Assembly: GCF_023955655.1 (NCBI RefSeq)
Contig: NZ_JAMXHT010000005.1
Span: forward strand, 1-64,000
Reading direction: 5' to 3'
From: Ralstonia soli
GTDB taxonomy: Bacteria > Pseudomonadota > Gammaproteobacteria > Burkholderiales > Burkholderiaceae
Length of the DNA: 64,000 nucleotides
Below the pieces are notes generated by a model, which ran no database searches, had not been told where the DNA came from, and saw only the letters and a list, made by a program, of their open reading frames with translations. Positions 16,783 through 25,306 of this stretch are shown here, one piece after another; position 1 is the first letter of the stretch; every line of letters starts with the position of its first letter. Made by a program: the position numbers and the translations under genes.

Positions 16783-16971
16783 GAGGGGCGCCTCGGTGTG
16801 GTTGTTCTGTGAGCAGCCTGGGCTGACCCCCAGAATTGTAGCGACATGAGGTGAATTGTCGCGCCCCGGAATTGCCCCGATGTGTGCCGGCGTGTCATTG
16901 CGTGGGTGGGCATCGATGTGCCAACGCTACGCAGAAACGGGTACGCGCCTTGCTGGCGCGGTGTGCCCAGC

Positions 16972-18186
16972 TCAACGCGCGCCTTGTCGGGCGTTGAACG
17001 TCAGCCTCAACATCAGCGCCACCAGCGCAGCCGCCGTGCAGAACGCCATCAGCCCGTTCCAGCGTGCCGCATTCCATGCCAGGCTCGCGCCATACGCACC
17101 CACCGACATGCCGATGAACAACGTCGTCATGAACACGGCGTTGATGCGGCTGCGTGCTTCCGGCGCCAAGGCATAGATGATGGTCTGGTGCGACACCAGT
17201 GCAGCCTGCACGCCCACATCAAAGACGAGCGTGCCGATGACGATGGCCACGAGCGAGTGGGGGAACAGCGCCATCGCGGCAAACGTCACCGCCATCAACA
17301 GTGCGCCGCCCGCTGCGACATGGCCCGGCGCTACGCGGCCCGACAATCGCCCTGCAATGCTCGCGCCCAGTGCGCCCGCCGCGCCGGCCAGCCCCAACAG
17401 ACCGGCTTGCCCCGTCGACAGCCCGAGGGACCCTGTCAGGTGCAGCGCCACCGTCGACCAGAAGCCCGAGAACGCGATGCCGATGAACGCCTGCGTGATG
17501 GCCGACGCCCGCAGCCTTGGATGCTGCGCGAACAGCGTGCCCAGCGAGCGCAGCAGCGTCAGGTACGGCTGTCGCGTGAGCGGTGCCGCGCCAAAGTGGG
17601 CGGCGCGCACGGCAATCGCCAGCCCGACAATGCCAACCGCCGACACGCCAAACGCCGCGCGCCAGCCAAAGTGATCCGCCACGATGCCGCTGAACACCCG
17701 CGAGCCGACGATGCCGATCAACAATCCCGTCATGACCGTGCCGATGTTGCGATTGCGGTTGTGGTCCGTGCTGATGGCGGCAGCGCTGGGCACGAAGTCC
17801 TGCGCGATGGTGGCGGATAACCCGATCGCAAAGCCCGCTGCCGCCAGCAGCGGCAGATTGGGCGCGAGGCAACTGCCGATGAGCGCGAGCGTGAGCAGCA
17901 CCGCCTTCCACAGGATGACGAGGCGGCGGTCGTAGCGGTCGCCCAGCGGGCCGAAGAAAAAGATGCCGCTGGCGTAGCCCGCCGCCGTGAGCGTCGGCAG
18001 CAGGCCCAGTGCATGCGGCGCGATGTTCAGGTCGCGGCTGATGAGGCCGAGCAACGGGTGATTCAGGTAGATGCACGCCACGCTGATACCGGCGCCGGCA
18101 GTGAGCAGGCGGATCAGCCCCCGCGTGTCCTGCACGGGGGGCGCTTGTGTGGCGGGTGTGGAAGACGAGGCAGGCGAGGTCGACAT
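16972..18186 (-). CDS. MFS transporter, 12-TM drug/sugar efflux type
   Basis: 404 residues with 12 predicted membrane segments after a 20-residue Pro/Ser/Thr-rich cytoplasmic N-terminus. The loop 2-3 motif FFFGPLGDRYDRRLVILW is intact, and NRNRNIGTVMTGLLIGIVGSRVFSG is typical of the arabinose-efflux/YnfM-like branch. Such proteins export small molecules by proton antiport. The gene lies 99 bp downstream of a HutC-type GntR regulator on the same strand, which probably controls it. Substrate unknown. Confidence 0.8.
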   Translation of the reverse strand: MSTSPASSSTPATQAPPVQDTRGLIRLLTAGAGISVACIYLNHPLLGLISRDLNIAPHALGLLPTLTAAGYASGIFFFGPLGDRYDRRLVILWKAVLLTLALIGSCLAPNLPLLAAAGFAIGLSATIAQDFVPSAAAISTDHNRNRNIGTVMTGLLIGIVGSRVFSGIVADHFGWRAAFGVSAVGIVGLAIAVRAAHFGAAPLTRQPYLTLLRSLGTLFAQHPRLRASAITQAFIGIAFSGFWSTVALHLTGSLGLSTGQAGLLGLAGAAGALGASIAGRLSGRVAPGHVAAGGALLMAVTFAAMALFPHSLVAIVIGTLVFDVGVQAALVSHQTIIYALAPEARSRINAVFMTTLFIGMSVGAYGASLAWNAARWNGLMAFCTAAALVALMLRLTFNARQGAR

Positions 18187-18285
18187 GGAAACCTCAGGGA
18201 GGAATTGCTGCGACGCAGCGAAGCGGCGATGCTAACAACATTCCCTGCGGCCTGCAGACGGCGAATAACCTTGCCAGGGGTGGTG

Positions 18286-19125
18286 TCAGATGTGTTGGCC
18301 GGTGCGGGCTGCGGGAGCGGGCGACGGCGCTTCTTCCACGTCTTCACTGTGGCCGCCCTGCACATCGTGCCCGGCGTTGTCGATCCACAGGCGGGCGCGA
18401 TCTTCGCCCACGCGCGAGAGCTCCATGCGGTATTCGTAGCGGTCGGGCCGGTACAGGCCCTGCAGCAGTTGCACCGGGCGGCCGCTCATTTCACGCACGA
18501 TGCGCTGCACCGACAGCAACGGCGCACCCACGGCCACATCCAGGTACTGCGCAGCCGCCACATCCGCCAGCCGCGCCGACACCACCTGCGACGCCCGATC
18601 GATCCGCACCCCCGAGGCCTCGATCAGCCGCAGCAGCGACTGGTTCGTCAGGCGGTCGAGCGTGAGCTTGCTGGTCACGTCCAGCGGCAGCCACGTGGTG
18701 ATGAGCGCCATGGGTGTGTCTTCCAGGTGGCGCACGCGCACGAGTTTCTTGATCGGCGTGCCGGGAGCGATCTCCAGGCACTTGGCCTCGTCGGGCGGGG
18801 CCAGCACGTCTTCAAATTCGACGACGACGGCGGAGGTGCGCTCGCCCACGTCGATGATGTTCTGGAGCAGTGTCTGGGCGCCGCCGCCCATTGCCACCGG
18901 ATCGTCGGGTTTGACCACGAAGGTGCCCATGCCGCGATGGCGGCGCACCAGGCCTTCCTTGACGAGGTAGTCGAACACGCGCCGCATCGTGACGCGCGAC
19001 GCCCCGAACTGGCGGGCGAGTTCGATTTCGCCCGGCATGGGGCCATCCCCGAACCGGCCTTCGAGAATCTGCTGGCGCAGGACGACGTAGATCTGGTGGT
19101 AGAGCGGTACCACGGCATCAGGCAT
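18286..19125 (-). CDS. GntR family regulator, HutC/UTRA type
   Basis: 279 residues from ATG 19125. The HTH covers about residues 5-75 (LYHQIYVVLRQQILEGRFGDG, GEIELARQFGASRVTMRRVFDYL, LVRRHRGMGTFV), and the C-terminal UTRA ligand-binding domain (about 95-245) has KLVRVRHLEDTPMALITTWLP and LSVQRIVREMSGRPVQLLQGLYRPDRY-like elements. UTRA regulators sense sugars, histidine intermediates or fatty acids. It probably regulates the MFS gene downstream. The frame stays open to 19251, but those residues look non-conserved. GGTTTTGATTAACC at 19266-19279, upstream, is a possible operator. Confidence 0.87.
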   Translation of the reverse strand: MPDAVVPLYHQIYVVLRQQILEGRFGDGPMPGEIELARQFGASRVTMRRVFDYLVKEGLVRRHRGMGTFVVKPDDPVAMGGGAQTLLQNIIDVGERTSAVVVEFEDVLAPPDEAKCLEIAPGTPIKKLVRVRHLEDTPMALITTWLPLDVTSKLTLDRLTNQSLLRLIEASGVRIDRASQVVSARLADVAAAQYLDVAVGAPLLSVQRIVREMSGRPVQLLQGLYRPDRYEYRMELSRVGEDRARLWIDNAGHDVQGGHSEDVEEAPSPAPAARTGQHI

Positions 19126-19293
19126 GGCGGTCGTGGTTCCGGACGTGAGCAGCGAGGTCGAGGTCGAGATCGGGAGGGCGGCCCGCAACGATGGCCGCGT
19201 GGGGCAGGATGCGTTGGAAGGGCGGCTGAACGCCGCCGTTTGCCCCTTCATTCGCGACGATAGGGGGTTTTGATTAACCTGTAAAGTTATGTG

Positions 19294-19836
19294 TTACCCG
19301 CTGATCGAAGGGGTATCGGCGCCTGCGGGGGGCGGATTCTGCCCCCGTCCATAACGCGGATTAGGCTCGCGCATCGAGTTCTTGGGCGCCACCGGTTCTC
19401 CCAGCGCATTGACCAGCGCCACGTGGATCGGCGTGCCGCTTTCGCGGTCGCGCAGCAGCATCGGGCCTTCGCCGTCGGGCGTGAGGTAGCGGTCGCCCCA
19501 CTGCATCAGCGCGACGATGGCGGGCAGCAGGTCGACGCCGGCCCGCGTGAGCCGATAGGCATCGCGCACGCGGTCGCCGGGTTCCTGATAGGGCACGCGG
19601 CGCAAGATGCCGTACGCCACCAGCGCCTTGAGCCGCGACGACAGGATCGCCGACGAGCACCCCGTGCGGCGCAAAAACTCGTCGAACCGCGTCACGCCCG
19701 AAAACGCCTCGCGCAGCACCAGCAGCGTCCATTTTTCGCCCACGATCGACACCGCCGCAGCGATCGAGCACGGCTCTTCCATCGACGTCACCAAGTCGGA
19801 AGCGGGCGGAGTGGGAAGGGTGTCGGGAGTCTTCAT
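19294..19836 (-). CDS. HxlR family transcriptional regulator
   Basis: 180 residues from ATG 19836. The winged HTH of the HxlR family is clear: CSIAAAVSIVGEKWTLLVLREA, GVTRFDEFLRRTGCSSAILSSRLKALVAYGIL and YRLTRAGVDLLPAIVALMQWGDRYL. The Cys residues early in the domain could act as redox sensors, as in some relatives. A Pro-rich disordered C-terminus of about 50 residues follows. It is divergent from the GNAT gene at 19969; an inverted repeat lies between them, so autoregulation and control of the acetyltransferase are likely. Confidence 0.88.
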   Translation of the reverse strand: MKTPDTLPTPPASDLVTSMEEPCSIAAAVSIVGEKWTLLVLREAFSGVTRFDEFLRRTGCSSAILSSRLKALVAYGILRRVPYQEPGDRVRDAYRLTRAGVDLLPAIVALMQWGDRYLTPDGEGPMLLRDRESGTPIHVALVNALGEPVAPKNSMREPNPRYGRGQNPPPAGADTPSISG

Positions 19837-19853
19837 GACGAAAGCATAGTCCA

Positions 19854-19876
19854 CTAACTTTATTTGCAAAAGTCAG
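19854..19876. promoter_or_regulatory. Candidate HxlR operator between divergent genes
   Basis: CTAACTTT (19854-19861) and AAAGTCAG (19869-19876) form an inverted repeat with one mismatch and a 7-base spacer. A further AAGTCAGG copy lies near 19905-19912. The AT-rich gap between the HxlR and GNAT genes is where both promoters must be. Confidence 0.4.
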
Positions 19877-19968
19877 GGGTTCTGCTAATCTGGATTCAAA
19901 TTAAGAAGTCAGGCGGTGATCCCGGCTGGCGCTCAACAACGAAGATCCATTGCGTGAGGAGAACCCCC

Positions 19969-20547
19969 ATGCTGTACACCATCCACCGCTATCCCGCTGA
20001 ATGGATCGACCGCTGGACCATGCACGACGGCTCCATCGCCACCGTGCGCCCGATTCTGCCGCAAGACGCCCCGCTGGAGGCCGCCCTGGTCGAGGGGTTG
20101 TCGTCCGAATCCCGTTATGCGCGCTTCCTGGTGGGCGGCGGCCGGTTGACCGACGATATGCTCGCCGCCTACACGCAAGTCGATTACGTGAACCACATGG
20201 CGCTGGTCGTCAGCGTGGCGCGGCCTGACGGCACGGGCGAGGAACTGATCGCCGACGGCCGCTTCGTCATGGAAGACGGCGTGGCCGAATTCGCCATGCT
20301 CGTGGCCGATGCGTGGCAGGGCAAGGGCGTGGGTCGGCGCCTGTTCGCCACGCTGGTGCGGGCAGCGCGCGTGTCCGGCGCCCGCGAGGTCTTCGGCGAG
20401 GTGCTTTCCATCAATCGCCGCATGATCGCCCTGGCGCGCGATGCGGGTTTTCGCATCGCCAACGTGCCGGGTGACGCGACCGTCTGCACCGTGCGCCTGC
20501 CGCTGGCCAACGCCGAGGCGGCCATGACGCCGTTCGTTTTCGCCTGA
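19969..20547 (+). CDS. GNAT family N-acetyltransferase
   Basis: 192 residues from ATG 19969, with GAGGAGA about 8 bases upstream. The acetyl-CoA binding motif A is VADAWQGKGVGRRLFATLV (Q/RxxGxG/A), preceded by the beta-4 strand VAEFAMLV. The N-terminal DGSIATVRPILPQDAPLE and ESRYARFL parts resemble the acetyltransferase domain of bacterial Pat/AcuA-type protein lysine acetyltransferases, which act on acyl-CoA synthetases. A small-molecule substrate is equally possible. Followed by a terminator at 20609. Confidence 0.85.
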   Translation: MLYTIHRYPAEWIDRWTMHDGSIATVRPILPQDAPLEAALVEGLSSESRYARFLVGGGRLTDDMLAAYTQVDYVNHMALVVSVARPDGTGEELIADGRFVMEDGVAEFAMLVADAWQGKGVGRRLFATLVRAARVSGAREVFGEVLSINRRMIALARDAGFRIANVPGDATVCTVRLPLANAEAAMTPFVFA

Positions 20548-20608
20548 TATCCGTCGCTCCTTTTTTGCGCCTGCACCGCTGCAGGGGCGCTCACCGTGTG
20601 TCTCTTTC

Positions 20609-20633
20609 GCCGCCGCTGTGCGGCTTCTTTTTT
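20609..20633 (+). terminator. Rho-independent terminator after the GNAT gene
   Basis: GCCGC (20609-20613) pairs with GCGGC (20620-20624) around six bases and is followed by TTCTTTTTT, about 60 bp after the stop codon. Confidence 0.65.
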
Positions 20634-20789
20634 GCCGGATTCATCGAAATTAGTGTTGCTCAGTTCAAAAAAACACCGCTTTTGTGAATGAATGGATGCA
20701 CTTAGACTCGTCCATGTGGCCTGGTGCGAGGGCGGCCCCCCCGCCGCGTGCTGGTGCCGCCTGATTCCATCTCTCCTCTGCCCCACACC

Positions 20790-21233
20790 ATGACCGACAT
20801 GAGCGACGTCCGGCCTGTGCTTGCCCCGTTCCACCTTGCTTTTCCCGTGCACGACATCGCCGCTGCGCGCGCTTTCTATGGCGACGTGCTCGGCTGCCCC
20901 GAGGGCCGCAGTTCGCCGGACTGGGTGGACTTCAACTTCTACGGCCACCAGATCGTGGCCCACCTCGCGCCGGAAGAAGTCGGCCATCACCAGACCAGCG
21001 CCGTCGACGGCCATCAGGTGCCGGTGCGCCACTTTGGCGTGGTGCTCTCCATGTCCGAATGGCAGGACGCCGCCGACAAGCTGCGTGCCGCCGGTATCGA
21101 ATTCATCATCGAGCCGCACATCCGCTTCAAGGGCGAGGTGGGCGAGCAGGCCACGATGTTCTTCCTCGACCCGTCGGGCAACGCGATGGAGATGAAGGCG
21201 TTTGCCAATATGGCGATGCTGTTTGCCAAGTAA
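20790..21233 (+). CDS. VOC superfamily protein (glyoxalase/dioxygenase-like)
   Basis: 147 residues from ATG 20790. Two beta-alpha-beta-beta-beta modules are visible: [23 protein letters not shown] and [19 protein letters not shown]. Metal-ligand candidates are His near the start of each module and Glu in [19 protein letters not shown] and [14 protein letters not shown] are typical of the subgroup annotated as glyoxalase-like or bleomycin-resistance-like. Activity is not predictable. A LysR gene follows after 52 bp on the same strand. Confidence 0.8.
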   Translation: MTDMSDVRPVLAPFHLAFPVHDIAAARAFYGDVLGCPEGRSSPDWVDFNFYGHQIVAHLAPEEVGHHQTSAVDGHQVPVRHFGVVLSMSEWQDAADKLRAAGIEFIIEPHIRFKGEVGEQATMFFLDPSGNAMEMKAFANMAMLFAK

Positions 21234-21285
21234 GACCGCGTGGCGCGCGCGTATCCTTGCGGTTCTGCCCTGATCCGCGCGCCCC

Positions 21286-22164
21286 ATGCTCCGAGAACTC
21301 AAGACCTTCATCGCCGTCGCCCGGCACGGCACCTTTGCGGGCGCAGGCGAGCGCATCGGCCTCACGCAATCGGCGGTGAGCGCGCAGATCCAGCGGCTGG
21401 AAGAGTCGCTCGGCTTTCAACTGTTCGACCGCACGGGCCGGTCGGCCACGCTCAACGCGGCCGGGCGCGACGCACTGGCGCTGGCCGAACATATCGTCAC
21501 GCTGTACGACCGCCTGGGCGACCAGGCCGGCGGCAACGAGCAGCGCGGCCTCGTGCGCGTGGGTGCGATTGCCTCGGTGCAGACGTCGTTCCTGGTGGAT
21601 GCGCTGGTGCAGTTTCGCGCCGAATTCCCGCATTGCCGCGCGCGCGTGTTGCCCGGCGTGTCGCTGGACCTGCTCGGCCTGGTGGATGCCGGCGAGATCG
21701 ACCTGGCCGTGCTGATCCGTCCGCCGTTTGCGGTGCCGGCCGATCTGGAATGGCGCACGCTCGTGGCCGAGCCCTTCGTGCTGCTTGTGCCCGCCAGCCT
21801 GCCCGGCGATGACTGGCGCACGCTGCTCGCGCATCAGCCGTTCATCCGCTACGACCGCCGCTCGTTCGGTGGGCGCCGTGTCGACCAGTTCCTGCGCGAC
21901 CAGCACATCACCACCCACGATGTGATTGAACTCGACGAGCTGCAGGGCATGACGCAGCTCGTGGCGCGCGGGCAGGGCGTGGCGCTCGCCCCGCAAACTG
22001 CCGCGCAAGGCGCCTGGCTGCCCGGCGTGCGCGCCATCAGCCTGGGCGACGATACCTTCACCCGCGAGATCGGCCTGATCGAGCGCCCGCGCCATAGCCG
22101 GCAGCCCATTGCAGGCCGCCTGGCCGATTGCATCGACGAGGCCGCGCGCGCCGAGCGCCCCTGA
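21286..22164 (+). CDS. LysR family transcriptional regulator
   Basis: 292 residues. The N-terminal HTH (residues 1-60) is standard: LRELKTFIAVARHGTFAGA, IGLTQSAVSAQIQRLEESLG, QLFDRTGRSATLNAAG. The C-terminal effector domain (about 90-290) has VRVGAIASVQTSFLVDAL, LLGLVDAGEIDLAVLIRP and GMTQLVARGQGVALAP. It probably senses a small organic effector and regulates the VOC gene upstream or a distant target; it is not divergent from any gene, which is unusual for a LysR regulator. Confidence 0.9.
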   Translation: MLRELKTFIAVARHGTFAGAGERIGLTQSAVSAQIQRLEESLGFQLFDRTGRSATLNAAGRDALALAEHIVTLYDRLGDQAGGNEQRGLVRVGAIASVQTSFLVDALVQFRAEFPHCRARVLPGVSLDLLGLVDAGEIDLAVLIRPPFAVPADLEWRTLVAEPFVLLVPASLPGDDWRTLLAHQPFIRYDRRSFGGRRVDQFLRDQHITTHDVIELDELQGMTQLVARGQGVALAPQTAAQGAWLPGVRAISLGDDTFTREIGLIERPRHSRQPIAGRLADCIDEAARAERP

Positions 22165-22218
22165 AACCCCATGACCGATGCGTGATATCCGGCATTCCGG
22201 GGCTGTGCGTTGACCCAG

Positions 22219-22242
22219 CGTTATATCGACTCGTATATTACG
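22219..22242. promoter_or_regulatory. Probable ModE operator upstream of modA
   Basis: CGTTATAT, 8 bases, ATATTACG: an inverted repeat with one mismatch whose arm sequence and 8-8-8 spacing match the ModE site of the E. coli modABC promoter as remembered. It lies 33 bp before the modA start, where ModE-molybdate would block transcription. Confidence 0.7.
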
Positions 22243-22274
22243 AGCGATCTTTCCACGACTTCTCTGGGCCTCAC

Positions 22275-23060
22275 ATGCAACGTTTCTCGCAAGGTTTCGC
22301 GTTTCAGGCGCGGGTGCGCGCCATCGGTCTGGTGGCTGCGCTGTCGCTGGGCGTGGCAGCACCGGTACACGCGGCGGACTTGGTCGTCTCGGCTGCCGCC
22401 AGCCTCACCAACGCCTTCAAGACGATCGCGCAGCAGTATGAGGTTCTGCATCCGGACACCAAGGTCGTGCTCAACTTTGGCGCGTCGGACGTGCTGATGC
22501 AGCAGATCGCGCGCGGTGCCCCGGCGGATGTGTTTGCTTCCGCGGACCAGGAAGCGATGAACAAGGCGGTGGCCGAGCAGGTCATCAAGACCGAGACGCG
22601 CCATGATTTCGTCGCCAATCAGCTGGTGCTGATCGTGCCGGCCACGGGTGCGGTACCCGTGCATGCGCTGAATGATCTGACCAAGCCTGCCGTGAAGCAC
22701 GTGGCGATCGGCAACCCCGCGTCGGTGCCGGTGGGCCGCTATGCCAAGCGTGCGCTGGAAGCGGCCAAACTGTGGGAGCCGGTGCAAGCCAAGGCGGTGC
22801 TGGCGCAGAACGTGCGCCAGGCGCTGGACTATGTGTCGCGCGGCGAGGTCGAAGCCGGGCTGGTGTTCTCCACCGATGCTGCCATTGCCGCCGACAAGGT
22901 GAAGGTGGCGGGCCCCGTGCCGCTGAATGTGCCGCTCACCTACCCGATCGCCGTGACGTCGGGCACGAAGCAGCCGCAGCAGGCGGCCGACTTCGTGGCG
23001 TTTGTGCTGTCGCCGGCGGGCCAGGCGCTGCTGGCCAAATACGGTTTCCTGAAGCCTTGA
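22275..23060 (+). CDS. modA: Molybdate ABC transporter substrate-binding protein
   Basis: 261 residues from ATG 22275. A signal peptide (about residues 1-35, ending APVHAAD) directs it to the periplasm. The ModA signatures are clear: LVVSAAASLTNAFKTIAQQYE, VVLNFGASDVLMQQIARGAPADVFASAD, IGNPASVPVGRYAKRALE and SRGEVEAGLVFSTDA. Ser residues in the first two motifs bind the oxyanion. ModA delivers molybdate (or tungstate) to ModBC. No modB or modC is next to it; the following gene is a convergent MFS carrier, so the transporter must be completed elsewhere or this protein is an orphan. The ModE box upstream supports molybdate as ligand. Confidence 0.92.
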   Translation: MQRFSQGFAFQARVRAIGLVAALSLGVAAPVHAADLVVSAAASLTNAFKTIAQQYEVLHPDTKVVLNFGASDVLMQQIARGAPADVFASADQEAMNKAVAEQVIKTETRHDFVANQLVLIVPATGAVPVHALNDLTKPAVKHVAIGNPASVPVGRYAKRALEAAKLWEPVQAKAVLAQNVRQALDYVSRGEVEAGLVFSTDAAIAADKVKVAGPVPLNVPLTYPIAVTSGTKQPQQAADFVAFVLSPAGQALLAKYGFLKP

Positions 23061-24359
23061 TTACGCCGTAGCCGGTTGCCCCGCCCGCTCGACATCCTGC
23101 TTGGGCGTGCGGTGAATGCGCAGCACCAGGAAGGCCCCCGCGATGCACAGCCCGCCCGAGATCATCGAAGCCAGCGTGTAATTGCCCAGCGACGCGCGCA
23201 TCATGCCCGCACCCAGCGTGGCAAACGCCGCGCCCAACTGGTGCCCGGCCACGATCCAGCCGAACACGATGGGCGCTGCCGCCTTGCCGAACACGTCGTT
23301 GGTCAGGCGCACGGTGGGTGGCACGGTAGCGATCCAGTCCAGCCCGTAGAAGATCGCAAACACCGGCAGGCCGAAGAACTCGAAACCGAACGCATACGGC
23401 AGGTAGATCAGCGACAGCCCACGCAGGCCGTAGTACCAGAACAGCAGCACGCGGCTGTTGTAGCGGTCGGACAGCCAGCCTGAGAGCGTCGTCCCCACCA
23501 GATCAAAGATGCCCATGGCCGCCAGCAGGCTCGCGCCTTTCACCTCGGAGAAACCGTGGTCTGCGCACATGGCGATAAAGTGCGTGCCGATGTAGCCGTT
23601 GGTGCTCGCACCACAGATAAAGAAGCTGGCGAACAGCAGCCAGAAATCACGCTTGGCGCAAGCCTGCATGAGCGTCTGGATGGCCAGGGTGATCGGGTTG
23701 GCGCGCGGGCCTTGAGCCACTTCCGGCGCATCGGCGGGTTCGCCATAGGTGCGCAGGCCCACGCTCTTGGGGGATTCCGGCAGCAGCAGCCACACGATGG
23801 GCAGCAGCAGCGCCAGCGCGCCGGCCACGATCAGCACCACCGGGCGCCAGCCGTAGTGCTCCACCACTGCCGCCATCATCGGCAGGAAGACGAGCTGCCC
23901 CGTGGCCGAACTGGCCGTCAGGATGCCCATTGCCAGCCCGCGGTGCGAGGTGAACCAGCGGTTGACCACCGTCGCGCCCAGGGTGATGGCAGCGACACCC
24001 GTGCCACCGCCCACCATCACGCCCCACAGCATCACCATCTGCCACGGCTCGTGCATCATCGCTGAGAGCGCCGTGCCCGACACCAGCACCGCCAGCGCAC
24101 CCAACACCGTCGGGCGGATGCCGAAATACTGCATCGATGCCGCCGCAAACGGGCCGGTCAGCCCGTACAGCGCAATGCCGATCGAGATGGCCAGCGAGAT
24201 CGTGCTGCGGCTCCAGCCGAATTCGTGCTCGAGCGGCAGCATCATCACGCTGGGCGTGGCGCGCGTGCCGGCCGCGCACAGCAGGATCAGGAACACCACC
24301 GCCAGCGCAAGCCAGCTGTAGTGAAAACGTGGGGCGATGAGGCGGGCAAGGCGCTGCAT
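23061..24359 (-). CDS. MFS transporter, monocarboxylate/oxalate-formate antiporter-like
   Basis: 432 residues from ATG 24359; a TTG at 24398 in the same frame is less likely. Twelve hydrophobic segments. FHYSWLALAVVFLILLCAAGTRATPSV, EFGWSRSTISLAISIGIALYGLTGPFAA and FTSHRGLAMGILTASSATGQLVFLP are typical of the MCT/oxalate:formate antiporter branch, where the Arg in segment 1 (GTRATPSV) contacts anionic substrates. The gene is divergent from a TetR regulator at 24542; two copies of its probable operator lie between them. Its stop codon abuts that of modA. Likely substrate: an organic acid. Confidence 0.83.
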   Translation of the reverse strand: MQRLARLIAPRFHYSWLALAVVFLILLCAAGTRATPSVMMLPLEHEFGWSRSTISLAISIGIALYGLTGPFAAASMQYFGIRPTVLGALAVLVSGTALSAMMHEPWQMVMLWGVMVGGGTGVAAITLGATVVNRWFTSHRGLAMGILTASSATGQLVFLPMMAAVVEHYGWRPVVLIVAGALALLLPIVWLLLPESPKSVGLRTYGEPADAPEVAQGPRANPITLAIQTLMQACAKRDFWLLFASFFICGASTNGYIGTHFIAMCADHGFSEVKGASLLAAMGIFDLVGTTLSGWLSDRYNSRVLLFWYYGLRGLSLIYLPYAFGFEFFGLPVFAIFYGLDWIATVPPTVRLTNDVFGKAAAPIVFGWIVAGHQLGAAFATLGAGMMRASLGNYTLASMISGGLCIAGAFLVLRIHRTPKQDVERAGQPATA

Positions 24360-24408
24360 GGGGGTGTCCGATTCTTTCGATTCTTGTTGAGGCGACAATA
24401 TCGCGTTC

Positions 24409-24458
24409 GTTACCGGTCGGTAACAACGTGGTTGCGATAGTAGGTACCGCTCGGTAAC
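24409..24458. promoter_or_regulatory. Two TetR-type operators between divergent MFS and TetR genes
   Basis: GTTACCGGTCGGTAAC at 24409-24424 is a perfect palindrome. GGTACCGCTCGGTAAC at 24443-24458 is the same site with one arm mismatch. The centres are 34 bp apart, about three helical turns, so both dimers would sit on one face. The first site is 50 bp from the MFS start. Typical of a local TetR repressor controlling both genes. Confidence 0.75.
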
Positions 24459-24541
24459 ATGTCAAGCAGCAATCGAATGTCACCGGCACCGCTAGGGAGA
24501 TCAGGGTTTGGTCCTCCGGCGGCGCTTGCAGGAGCACCACC

Positions 24542-25204
24542 ATGGCCACCCCTAGCCCTCGCCGCCCCCGTACCGCTTCCCCCACCGTTGATCAACCGAA
24601 GCCCACGCCCCGCCGCATCAGCGGTGAGGATGCGCACGCCAGCCTGCTCGAAGCGGCTCGTCAACTGTTTTACTACGAAGGCGTGCGAGCCGTTGGCGTC
24701 GAGGCGGTGGTGGAGAAGGCGGGCGTCAACAAGATGAGCCTGTACCGCCAGTTCAAGTCGAAGGACGATCTCATCCTCGCTTACCTCGCGCGCAGTGAAG
24801 AGAACTTCTGGGGCTACTTCAACGCCAGCATGGCCAAGCACCCGGACGATGCGCGCGCGCAGCTGCTGCAGTTCTTCATCGACGTGTCGGGGCGGGCATC
24901 GCAGCCCGGGTATCGGGGTTGCCCGTTCGTGAATGTGGCGGCCGAGTTTCCGGACCTGTCGCATTCGGCTCGGCAGTTCGTCCAGCGCAACAAAGCGACG
25001 TTGCTCGCGCGCTTGCGTGACCGCGCTGAAGCCGCCGGCGCCACCGATCCCGATGCGCTGGCCGATGACCTGGCCTTCCTCATCGAGGGCGCCTATACCG
25101 CCAGCCAGACCTTTGGCACCGATGCGCCGCGCCTCATCAAGAGCCTGCCGCGCACGGCACGCGTGTTGCTCGATGCGGCCATCCCCGCGCGCAAATCGGC
25201 TTGA
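24542..25204 (+). CDS. TetR/AcrR family transcriptional regulator
   Basis: 220 residues. After a Pro-rich 30-residue N-terminus the TetR HTH reads LLEAARQLFYYEGVRAVGVEAVVEKAGVNKMSLYRQFKSKDDLI (about residues 36-80, quoted in part across its helices). The all-helical ligand domain has RGCPFVNVAAEFPDLSHSA, which is common in a subgroup controlling efflux or organic acid carriers. It most likely represses the divergent MFS gene and itself through the two TTACCG-N2-CGGTAA sites at 24409-24458. Confidence 0.9.
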   Translation: MATPSPRRPRTASPTVDQPKPTPRRISGEDAHASLLEAARQLFYYEGVRAVGVEAVVEKAGVNKMSLYRQFKSKDDLILAYLARSEENFWGYFNASMAKHPDDARAQLLQFFIDVSGRASQPGYRGCPFVNVAAEFPDLSHSARQFVQRNKATLLARLRDRAEAAGATDPDALADDLAFLIEGAYTASQTFGTDAPRLIKSLPRTARVLLDAAIPARKSA

Positions 25205-25306
25205 TGTTGATGTTGTAGCGCGCTCACGCGGGCAAACATGGGCGGGCGGGTGTTGTGCGATGTCGCTACACTCGCTGACATTGTTGCTTCGGCTTCACCC
25301 GCCACG

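Noticed and set aside
20566-20593. GCGCCTGCA/TGCAGGGGCGC hairpin as a terminator
   Set aside because: The T tract precedes rather than follows the stem on the plus strand and becomes A on the minus strand; the hairpin at 20609 is a better terminator.
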